From Hydrangea macrophylla (Eukaryota; Streptophyta; Magnoliopsida; Cornales; Hydrangeaceae): a stretch of 64,000 nt of DNA. Below are positions 42,878 through 53,119 of this stretch, one piece after another (positions within the stretch are counted from its first letter, which is position 1; each line of letters opens with the position of its first letter). A model generated the notes under the pieces. It saw only the letters and a list, made by a program, of their open reading frames with translations. It made no database searches and was not told the DNA's origin. The translations under genes were made by a program, and so were the position numbers. The stretch is taken from NCBI GenBank assembly GCA_033977485.1, contig CM066997.1:75176634-75240633 (forward strand), written 5' to 3'.

Positions 42878-45800
42878 ATGAGTTTTGGGGGTTTTCTTGA
42901 TAATAGTTCTGGTGGTGGTGGGGGTGCTAGAATAGTTGCAGATATACCTTACAACCACAACAACATGCCCAGCAGTGCAATTGCTCAGCCACGCCTTCTC
43001 TCTCCTTCTCTAGCCAAGTCCATGTTCAGCTCTCCTGGACTCTCTCTTGCTCTTGTGAGCCCCCTCTTCTCGCTCTCTCTCTCTCTCTATATATATATAT
43101 ATTTATATCTCTCTCACATGATCCTTGTGCATTTAATCTTTTTTTCTTTCTGATTAAATTGATCTGCTGGGTCTTTCTTTTTCTCTTGAATATTAAATTA
43201 TTTTGAGTAGCAAACGGGTATGGAGGGTCAAGGCGATGTTCCAAGAATTCCTGAGAATTATGAAACTAGTACTGGTAGAAGAAGCAGAGAAGAAGAGCAT
43301 GAGAGTAGATCTGGAAGTGATAACATGGATGGTGCTTCCGGAGACGATCAGGACGCTGCCGACAGACCTCCTAGAAAGAAGAGATACCATCGCCACACTC
43401 CACAGCAAATCCAAGAACTCGAAGCGTAAACATTTTCCCCACCTTTGTTTTTTTTTTTTCTTCTGATTTCAATATATTTTATGTCTTAAATTAGAGTTTG
43501 ATTGATTTGTTGGTTTTTCTTTTTTTTTGGTTTTAGTCTCTTCAAGGAGTGTCCTCATCCTGACGAGAAACAAAGGTTAGAGCTTAGTAGAAGGCTTTGC
43601 TTAGAGACCAGGCAAGTGAAGTTTTGGTTTCAAAATCGTCGTACCCAAATGAAGGTAAATGAATCCAAAATTTCCCCACCATATTTTTCAGTGTTTTTAA
43701 CTTATTGTGTAGCTGAAATTTTGATTGATTTCATTACTAGACACAAATAGAACGGCATGAAAACTCGATGCTCAGGCAAGAGAACGACAAGCTTCGAGCT
43801 GAGAACATGTCGATTAGAGATGCGATGAGAAATCCAATCTGCACCAACTGCGGTGGTCCGGCTATAATTGGCGAAATATCGTTGGAAGAACAACACCTTA
43901 GGATTGAGAATGCACGTCTAAAGGACGAGCTAGACCGAGTTTGTGCACTCGCGGGCAAGTTCTTGGGCCGACCCATTTCGTCTTTAACTACTTCCATGGC
44001 CATGGCAATGCCGAATTCGAGTTTGGAACTTGGAGTTGGAAACAATGGTTTCGGAGCTTTGAGCACTGTGGCCACAACAATGCCTTTGGGACCTGATTTT
44101 GGTGTTGGGATTACAACCTCTTTGCCCTTGGTGGTGCCACCGGGTAGAGCCACAACTGGAGTTGTAACGGGCATCGAGAGATCACTCGAGAGATCTATGT
44201 ATTTGGAGCTCGCTTTGGCTGCAATGGATGAGTTGGTTAAGCTGGCTCAGACCGATGAGCCACTTTGGCTCAGGAGCTTGGAAGGGGGAAGGGAAATACT
44301 GAACCATGAGGAGTACTTGAGAACATTTACTCCTTGTATTGGCTTGAAACCAAATGGGTTTGTTACCGAGGCTACTAGAGAGACTGGCATGGTTATCATC
44401 AACAGCTTGGCTCTTGTTCAGACATTAATGGACTCGGTGAGCAAATTCAACTTCTTTCTTTTTAAAAGAGTGATTGCCTAATTTTAGCAAAGAACTGAAG
44501 CTGCTAGAGCAAATTGAAAATCGAAATAAGAATTAGTAAAATTTATCTGGGATTATTGCTGCTAATAGTATTATGCTTTCTTGGTTCTTTAATTTGTCGG
44601 TGATTAATTTTGAATTTCTTCATGATTACTAGAATCAATGGGCGGAAATGTTTCCTTGTATGATTGCTAGAGCTTCTACTAATGATGTGATTTCAAGTGG
44701 TATGGGTGGAACAAGAAATGGGGCACTTCAGCTGGTAATTTCAGCTATTCCATAATCCCCGACCGTCAAAATTAGCAGTGTTTGAGTGAATTAATTAACC
44801 ATTCTTATGTGAATTACTAATAATTAACCTTTTGAACCTCTTTTTCGTCTTGTACTAGATGCACGCAGAGCTACAAGTTCTTTCACCATTAGTTCCTGTT
44901 CGCGAGGTGAGTTTCCTCCGCTTCTGCAAGCAGCATGCCGAGGGGGTGTGGGCCGTGGTCGATGTGTCCATAGATACCATCCGTGAACCATCCGGTGCAC
45001 CGACATTTCTGAACTGCAGGAGACTTCCCTCTGGCTGTGTGGTGCAAGATATGCCGAATGGGTACTCCAAGGTAATTAAAAAGTTTACTAGTCTCCAAGT
45101 TTGCATTTTTTTTTCAAAAAAAATAAAAAAATTAACCCAATGGCTTTTACTACAAATCACCAAACCTTGTTTTGTTCACATTTATTTATCTTTTCTTGGT
45201 GGAGTAATGCTATGCTTCTCAAATTTTTATCCCAAAAGTGCTTTCCAAATGATGTGGCTATGAGGTCATTGAGACCAGTTGAATTTGAGATAGAAATTTG
45301 AGAAGCATAGCTTTACTCTTCTTGGTGGGTATTCCAAGCCTTTACGCTACGTTTGTTTCGCTGGACAGGATTAGGGAGGATTACTTATCCCCTTCACTAT
45401 TTGAGGGACTATTAATACCAACCCCCCATGGGATAAAATAGTGGCCCATTTGGGGGACTATTTAGTTAAAAAGGACTAATAGTCCGGTGCAAGGTGGCCG
45501 AACCAAACACCGGACTATTGAATTAAAATGGATTAATAGTCCTATCCTCCCCTATCCGGGCCTTAGTCCTGCGAAACAAACGAGGCCTTAGTGTTTAATG
45601 AGTTTGTTGAAGGAACTGCAACTTTGGAAGTTAGTTGAGAACATTAAAAAACAACTAGTCAAAAGATCAAGTTGTAATTGCATTCCCTCCCTAGCCAAGT
45701 GAAGATCATGCATCAAAGAATTTTGCTTTTCCTAGTGAGCACTAACTAAATCACACTAACACTGTCATTCTCATGAGTCGTGGATTTGGTTCCGATCAGA

Positions 45801-48514
45801 CATATTTTAGTATTTCTGTAGCCGAATCTGAACCTTCTGAAACATTTTTCTATTAACCAAGATGCTTCTTCTGGTTATATTATACTAATCTTCAAATTTC
45901 AACAATTGGGTTTGCTTAAAAAAATGGTTTAATATTTTTTAAATCTGCACCGTACACCAGCAAATCGAGGTTACCTTATTAAATTATGAATAGAAGTCTC
46001 TATTACCCTTATTTCTGCACCTTGGGACACATTAATTTCATATCATTTAGAAGAAAAATGCATCGCAATCTTGAAACATCGGTTGAATAAACAATGCAGA
46101 TGAGATGATGTTTCTATTCCGATCTTTGATGCTATCTCGATCATCTCCATATTTGGCTATATCTTATATTTTATTCACATGACAATGCATTACCTGGTTC
46201 CAGCCTTATGATGTGTTTGTTTTTCTACTCAATGAGGACTATTTAGTCAAAACCCAAGACTGGCTATTTTGTTGTCATGTGATCAATATCTAACCCTTGT
46301 GTGTAGAGACTCAAGTACACATCTCTATGTCTCACCTCTACAGTCCACCTCGTTCATTTAATCTTGCAAAATTGTCTATAAATATTTTATGCATTTTACT
46401 CTCGGTTTCTATGTTTTTATTGAGCCCAATCTTGAGTGAGCCATTTCCGAGACTTGTCTGTAATATGTATATGATTTTTCATTACAACATCATATATGTG
46501 ACATACATATATATATATATATATGGAACTTCTTATGAGGGAGTCCGTAACTTAATAAGTTGCGGGCTCCTATTTTCGGTAGTTGGATCTAATTTTAATT
46601 AATGGCATTGTAATAATTTCATGATCTAGTGGCTGAAAATGGGAGTCCGCTAACTTATTAAGTTGCGGGCTTCCCTCCTAAGAGGGCTGTATATATTTTG
46701 AAATGATCAATTCATCCAGAATTTGAACGATTACTGGCGACACCAACTGTAATAAATATAAAATATTTGGTCAGATTAGAATTTTTTTAGTTTTGACAAA
46801 AAAAATTGTTTCCTTGGATAAAGAGTATCAGTATGCATAGAAGGAAAAAAAAAAACTAAATCTTATGAAAAAAAAATACAGCACCAATACATGGAATTTG
46901 AAAGGTAAGTTCAGAAAAACATAATTGACTTTAATGGTACTGAGTGGTTGGTGAAATATTGCTGTGAAGGTTAATTGTTAATTGACTAAAATGCCAGGTT
47001 ACATGGGTAGAGCATGCAGAATATGATGAGAGCTCAGTTCATCAGCTCTACAGGCCATTAGTTGGTGCTGGCATGGGCTTTGGTGCCCAAAGATGGGTGG
47101 CCACCCTTCAAAGGCAATGTGAATGCCTAGCTATCCTAATGTCCTCCACTGTAACTGCGAGAGATCACACTGGTAAATTAATATATCATTAATGTGTATA
47201 TATATACATGCTTGATGTTACTGATGTATATTGGGTTTTAATCAATGCAGCGATAACTGCAAGTGGGAGGCGAAGCATGTTGAAGCTAGCGCAGCGAATG
47301 ACCGATAATTTTTGTGCCGGTGTGTGTGCTTCGACGGTGCACAAATGGAACAAGCTTTGTGCTGGCAATGTGGATGAGGACGTTCGGGTTATGACCCGAA
47401 AGAGCGTGGACGATCCGGGTGAGCCACCGGGCATTGTTTTGAGCGCTGCCACTTCTGTTTGGCTACCAGTATCCCCTCAGAGACTCTTCGATTTTCTACG
47501 CGATGAACGGCTTAGAAGCGAGTGGGACATCCTATCCAACGGTGGGCCTATGCAAGAGATGGCCCACATTGCCAAGGGCCAAGATCATGGCAACTGCGTT
47601 TCCCTCCTCCGTGCTAGTGTAAAAATCTCTCCTTTTCTCTCTCTCTCCTTTTCTCTCTCTCTCTCTCTCTCTATGTATATTTCTCTCTCTATACGTGCAT
47701 AGAAAATATATTAGATGTGTGTACTTACTACTTGCAATATGCCTCTGTCGATAGGCTTTTTTTACGACAAGGGTAGTGGGAAATAATTTAAGTGACGCAT
47801 GTGTCCCTACAGTTGCAATGGGATTGGGAATGAAAGGGGACAAGATTGGAATTTGGAAGTATCCATAAGGACAGTTGGTGTCAGATTTTTTAAGGACTGC
47901 CTCTGTAAATATTCAACTACGATATGGAGCGCATAACTTTATTTCCCACTTTTTAAGATCTGAAAGTCAAAATCAACACTTTTCACCTTTACAATTACGG
48001 ATCATTTTGATTTCATGAACTTCTCTAGCTTTGGTTGACCATATTGCACTGTACAACTTTATAAAAAAGGCAGTGGCATGGTATGTAAATTTTGCAGAAG
48101 CTTGAGGTCTTTTTGGGTGTTGGATTTCAGGCAATGAACGCGAACCAGAGCAGCATGCTGATACTGCAGGAGACATGCATAGACGCAGCAGGGTCGCTTG
48201 TTGTTTACGCGCCCGTTGACATTCCAGCAATGCACGTGGTGATGAACGGTGGTGATTCTGCCTACGTGGCGCTCCTTCCATCAGGATTTGCTATCGTACC
48301 CGACGGCCCGGACTCTCGTGGGCCGGCCAATCACAGCCCTGCAAATGGTGGGGCCAGACAGAGGGTGGGTGGGTCCCTCCTAACGGTGGCGTTTCAAATC
48401 CTTGTGAATAGTCTCCCTACGGCCAAGCTCACTGTAGAGTCGGTGGAGACAGTCAACAACCTCATCTCGTGCACGGTTCAGAAAATCAAGGCCGCCCTCC
48501 AATGCGAAAGCTAA
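42878..48514 (+). CDS. ANL2: HD-ZIP IV transcription factor, ANTHOCYANINLESS2-like
   Basis: Nine coding exons: 42878-43054, 43211-43425, 43537-43654, 43741-44436, 44633-44734, 44859-45071, 46998-47172, 47251-47618, 48131-48514. All introns are GT-AG, and the splice gives 815 codons with no stops. Residues 1-59 (MSFGGFLDN...) match the N terminus of the ANL2 subgroup. The homeodomain is about 114-172 ([13 protein letters not shown] recognition helix), followed by the plant-specific zipper-loop-zipper with a CTNC motif in the loop, then START (about 316-555) and the HD-START-associated C-terminal region ending CES. Family members are nuclear factors that bind L1-box-type sites as dimers; Arabidopsis ANL2 affects anthocyanin accumulation and epidermal or subepidermal identity. 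Length is near the 802 residues of Arabidopsis ANL2. Intron 6 is 1.9 kb and has taken up MITEs. The gene looks intact; the exact paralogue (ANL2 or HDG1) is less certain. Confidence 0.93.
45202..45318. mobile_element. 117-bp Mutator-type MITE in intron 6
   Basis: Terminal inverted repeats GAGTAATGCTATGCTTCTCA and its partner (GAGTAAAGCTATGC on the complement) are flanked by a perfect 9-bp target duplication, TTCTTGGTG, at 45193-45201 and 45319-45327. The 9-bp duplication fits the Mutator superfamily. Confidence 0.85.
45345..45587. mobile_element. 243-bp Harbinger-type MITE in intron 6
   Basis: The termini share CGTTTGTTTCGC in inverted orientation, and the flanks show TTA on both sides (45342-45344 and 45588-45590), as expected for PIF/Harbinger (Tourist-like) elements. 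The outer four bases of the two ends differ, so the element is somewhat old. Confidence 0.7.
46525..46690. mobile_element. Foldback MITE-like element in intron 6
   Basis: The two arms are complementary over about 50 bp and both contain AACTTAATAAGTT. It is inserted at an AT dinucleotide tract, so the target duplication cannot be resolved. Confidence 0.65.
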
Positions 48515-49039
48515 TTGGAATGACGTCATAAATAAAAAAAACCCACCCTAGTTTAAAGTTTTAATTTGACCTATGCGTGTTTTGTGTGTAGTAATAGGTG
48601 TGTGAGAAAGTGTGTGTGTCTCTGTGTGTGTGTTGTGAGGAGTTTGGAAAAATAGGACGGTGTGCCTAGAAATTGGGAATTTTGGGGCGTGAGTCAAGAA
48701 CGAACCTCGTGTGGACAACCCTTGCCCGTTGGTAAGTGCGAATGCATCTGAGTCGACTCAGAAGAGGGTCAAATGAGTTGAGTTCTTAACAAAATGCAAG
48801 GGTAGTGGTTCGGGTATTGACTCAGTTCGACCCGTGGGTTGGCTCGACCTGGAATATAAAATAGGTGTGTTTTCGTCAATTGGGTAAACTCTCTTTTTCA
48901 TTTTGCAAATTTTTTTTCAAAGTTTGTTGAGAGTTGAGACATCTTGTTCATTTTGGCAGCTATGGATTTCGATTTAATCAGCTAAGCTCGTGGTGTTGGT
49001 TTCTTTATTTATTTATTTTTTTTAGAGTAATGGTGTGGT
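48515..49039 (+). other. 3' flank of HD-ZIP IV gene
   Basis: An AATAAA at 48531-48536 is the nearest poly(A)-type signal but sits only 17 bp after the stop; other signals further on may be used. GT-rich microsatellite text lies at 48590-48640. No other gene is seen. Confidence 0.45.
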
Positions 49040-50243
49040 TAGGGGTGGTAATTTTGGACACGATACGGCAATCCGACACGAAATTAAACGGGTTTGGGTG
49101 ACCCGTATAAGGGTACGGGCCATTAACGAGTCCATCCATTTGACATTATTAATAAACAGGTTAAAGCGGGTCAACTTTTCTAACCCGTTTGACCCGATTA
49201 AGTATTTAAGTGCAGTTAGGGTATTTTTTTTTTTTTTTAATTTTAAAAATAATTTTTAATAATCTGGAAGTCTAAAATAAAAGTAATATAAAAAAATTTT
49301 AAAAAAATTTTTTGTTTTAAAAAATTATTATTATTTTTTTGAGAGAAAAAAATATTTAAAATATATATAGATATATATAAATTAAAATTGTTTTTTTTTT
49401 TTGCAAAAAAAAAATAGAGTAGTTGTCAATTTATTAAACAAGTAAATTTATATATAATAATTAATAACTAATGTAATAAAAAAATAATAACTAATAACTA
49501 ATAAGGGACGAATGAATTTGGAGTCTGGAAGCATTCATGTATCAAACATTGTATAAAAAATAAAAATAAAAAATAATTAAAAAATAAAAAAGAAAGAAAA
49601 AAAAAGGAGGAAGTTCACTAGGATTGCTGGATTGGGAGGGAGATAAATTAGTCAATTAGATAAATATAACTGTTAATCTTGATTTTTGATGGATGGCAAG
49701 TGAAGAAATTTTTTTATACTGTCAGTAAAAATAATATTTTTTCTTATTCAATTTGTGTGGATGTGCTTAGGTGATAAGTTTATAATAGTTATATATTGCT
49801 ATATTTGTAGTATTTTGGTATTTAAGATGTACGTGTTAATAATTGATGCATTTTATAGAAGACTTGCTTGTGTTCTTAGTAGGGCTGTAAGCTTCTTTCG
49901 AATAGCCGAATCGAGCTAATCGATTGGGTTTCTTAAATTACTTACAACTAAAAAATTAATCTGATCGTCAAAATTGGCAAAATAGATCGAACCGACCACT
50001 TCGGTTGGTTTTCAAAACATGAAGAAAAAAAATTGAAAATAAAAAAATAAAAATTCAATTCGATACGATACGATTCGAACTGAACCGATGACACCTTAGA
50101 CGGGCTAAACGGGTGACCCGTATATGACCCGGCACGATTATAACCCGACACGATTATGACACGTTAAGAATGACACGATTATAACCCGACACGACAATGG
50201 CCCGACACGATTATGACCCGACACGACCCGATTGCCACTCCTA
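49040..50243. mobile_element. 1.2-kb hAT-like non-autonomous element
   Basis: The ends are TAGGGGTGGTAAT and ATTGCCACTCCTA, inverted repeats with two mismatches. Flanking octamers GGTGTGGT (49032-49039) and GTTGTGGT (50244-50251) differ at one base, consistent with an 8-bp hAT target duplication. Subterminal regions are rich in GACACGA and ACCCG text. The interior is AT-rich and has no transposase. Confidence 0.72.
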
Positions 50244-50314
50244 GTTGTGGTTCTCTAATTTTATATTGAAAGTGTTCAAATGATGTGGTAGTATATATGA
50301 TCATGTTTAATATA

Positions 50315-50798
50315 GGGAAAGTTACCTTTTATCCTCTGTGGTTTGCCTCTATGATATTTTGCCCCTCTGTAGTTTGAAATGTAACACATAATTTTTCTAT
50401 AGTTTGTCTCTGTGGCACTTTATCCCTTGTATTTTGAGATGTAACACATAACTCTCCTGTAGTTTGCCTTTGTGGCACTTTATTCCCCTATAGCCAAAAT
50501 AAATTGCTTAAATGACCAACAATTACAGGGTTAAAGTACCACAGAGGCAAATTACAAAGGGTTATGTGTTACATTTTAAATTACAGGGCCCCTATGTCCA
50601 AAACAAATTGCTTAAATGACCAACAATTACAGGGTTAAAGTACCACAGAGGCAAATTACAAGGGGTTATGTGCTACATTTTAAATTACAGGGGGTTGAGT
50701 GCCACAGAGGCAAACTATAGGGGGTTATGTGTTACATTTTAAACTACAGGGACAAAGTGCCATAGAGGCAAATCACAGGGGTAAAAGGTAATTTACCC
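50315..50798. mobile_element. 484-bp Mutator-type MITE
   Basis: Long inverted arms start GGGAAAGTTACC and end GGTAATTTACCC, flanked by a perfect 9-bp duplication TTTAATATA (50306-50314 and 50799-50807). The interior repeats phrases such as CAGAGGCAAA and TATGTGTTACATTTTAAA several times, with one direct duplication of about 110 bp. Confidence 0.87.
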
Positions 50799-50807
50799 TT
50801 TAATATA

Positions 50808-51307
50808 ATGGAACTAATTAAATTTTAATTGGAATTTGTATATGTAACCTTACAAGCGTGTCATTTGAAAAGTATTTTTGAGATAAAAATTTAAAAAAAT
50901 ATAATATTATTATAGTTTTTAACATTCGGTTTTTTGTAAATCTAGCAGCGGACTTATTGTGAAAGAGCAGGATATTTTGTCTTGGAAAATCAAAGACGTA
51001 CCAATTACTACAATACAATAACAAGACCCGTATATGTAGATAATTTGTGTGGTTAAAAGTAAATGTGAGGGTAGCGGGTGATGATGGACATTGAATAGAA
51101 GAGGTAGAGAGATGGGAGGGGTGTTGGGCCCCTTTTTAGCATTAAATGAGTGTGCAGAGTCTGTTGGTTGGAAAGAGTTGGACGTGCATTTAATGCAGAG
51201 TCTCTCTCTCTCTCTATGGCATCTTTATGTAGTACAGATTGAATGAACGGTCGACGCGCTTCAAGAGCGTTATGGACACGATGCTTTGGTGGGATGATGA
51301 ATTTTGG
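50808..51307. other. Intergenic stretch
   Basis: AT-rich DNA with a short CT microsatellite (51201-51218). TGCATTTA at 51187-51194 is the complement of the L1-box form TAAATGCA. No gene is recognised. Confidence 0.4.
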
Positions 51308-51551
51308 GTGTCCCATTTTGTGAGTCCATCTTTGAGAACTCAATTTATTAAGGGGACAAAAAGAATTTACACCTACTTTTCACAATTACCCCTAATCATT
51401 ACAACTTTTTAAATTTTGTCTTGGTATAGATTTCAACGATGGATAATTTTGGAAAGTAAGTAAAAATTGTACATCAATTTAAGGAAATTGGACACTATTT
51501 TGGGACATCCCAAAATGGAATAATGGACTCTCAAAATGGGACGGAGGGAGT
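51308..51551. mobile_element. Stowaway-like MITE
   Basis: The right end ATGGGACGGAGGGAG followed by TA is the classic Stowaway terminus; the left arm GTCCCATTTTGTGAGTCCAT pairs with it but lacks the outermost CTCCCTCC, so the left end is eroded. Confidence 0.7.
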
Positions 51552-51573
51552 AGTACTATTGACTTTACGTACG

Positions 51574-52046
51574 ACCTAATATCATAGACCTCTCTTAATT
51601 TTAAAATTTTGTATTACAGACTTTCTTTTGTCGATGATTAGATGAAATCTTGTGAAGTCAGTAAATTTATTTGGTGAATGATATTAGATCTCTTGTTATT
51701 GACTAATTGGTCAAAATAAGCTCACAAGTTTGTGTCAAATGATACAATTATCCTCACATTAGGTATTTCAATGGGCACATTATAGTAAAATATTTATATG
51801 AGGGGATATATGTCATCTGACACAAACTTGTGAGGTTATCTTGGTCAATTAGTTAAAAATAACGTCAATAATGTCAATTCACATTTAAAATTTTGCTGAT
51901 ATCACAAGATTTCATCGACTGTCATTAGCAGAAGGGAAGTTAGTGATACAAAGTTTTAAAAATAAGAGTGGTCTCTGATATTATTCAAAATACAAGGGAG
52001 GTCTCTGATATTAGGCCAAACCTCAGGGGAGATTAATAATATTTAC
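51574..52046. mobile_element. Foldback element with ~200-bp arms
   Basis: The left arm starts CCTAATATCATAGACCTC and pairs with the right arm ending GGTCTCTGATATTAGG; pairing continues through ATGAAATCTTGTGA and CTCACAAGTTTGTGTCA. It has no ORF. Superfamily is not assigned. Confidence 0.75.
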
Positions 52047-52157
52047 CCATGATATTATGGTTTGCTCTGCTTCTCTCTCGTTGAAGAATTGCATTTGTGT
52101 GAAATGGGCCTGGCCGGGCTCTGTCAACGTAGCTAAGGAAAACTAGCAAGTCGGGCT

Positions 52158-53119
52158 GGGCTCAACCATAAACAGGGTGTCCACCCCAGACTTGTCCTTA
52201 TGGGGACAACTAGGGACGGGTCGGTGCGGACCAGGTTGGGCAAGTTAGATTTCTTAGAATTAAGTTGGGATATGGGGAAAGTTTGAATGCTTGAAATTTA
52301 AAAGTTTTATGATTTTAATTTTAGACTTTTAGTAGATTTTTTGTATAGAATTTAGTTTAACATTTATTATTTAATAAGAAGTGAAGACTTGTAACACCCG
52401 TATCCGGGAAAAGGATTAATTAATATATTTATTTGCATTAATTCATGTGATTAGTGTATATAACGGTTAACGGGAGGCTTTAGACTCGCCCATGAAAAAG
52501 TCCCCAGTGAAATGGTCAGGCGGGCTCAATCATAAACAGGGTGTCCACCCCAGACTTGTCCTTCTGGGGGTTGCTAGGGACGGGTCGGTGCGTACCAGGT
52601 TGGGCTAGTTAGATTTCCTAGAATTAAGTTGGGATTTGGGGAAAGTTTGAATGCTTGAAATTTAAAAGTTTTATGGTTTTAATTTTAGACTTTTAGTAGA
52701 TTTTTTGTATAGAATTTAGTTTAACATTTATTATTTAATAAGAAGTGAAGACTTGTAACACCAGTATCCGAGAAAAGGATTAATTAATATGTTTATTTGC
52801 ATTAATTCATGTGATTAGTGTATATAACGGTTAACGGGAGGCTTTAGATTCGCCCATGAAAAAGTCCCCAGTGAAATGGTCAGGCCGGGCTCAATCATAA
52901 ACAGGGTGTCCACCCCAGACTTGTCCTTCTGGGGGTTGCTAGGGACGGGTCGGTGCGTACTAGGTTGGGCTAGTTAGATTTCCTAGAATTAAGTTGGGAT
53001 TTGGGGAAAGTTTGAATGCTTGAAATTTAAAAGTTTTATGGTTTTAATTTTAGACTTTTAGTAGATTTTTTTGTATAGGATTTAGTTTAGCATTTATTAT
53101 TTAATTAGAAGTGAAGACT
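52158..53119 (+). repeat. ~364-bp tandem array with Tekay LTR stubs
   Basis: Units start at 52158, 52522 and 52887. Each has about 230 bp of non-LTR flank (GGGCTCAA...GAAGACT). The first two then have the first 120-odd bases of the Tekay LTR (from TGTAACAC at 52390 and 52754); the third runs into the full LTR at 53120. The duplication therefore occurred after the LTR was in place. Confidence 0.92.

Noticed and set aside
42288..43244. Several open frames rich in Arg/Glu or Ser/Leu around the HD-ZIP IV start
   Set aside because: They are translations of CT/GA microsatellites on both strands and overlap the real first exon.
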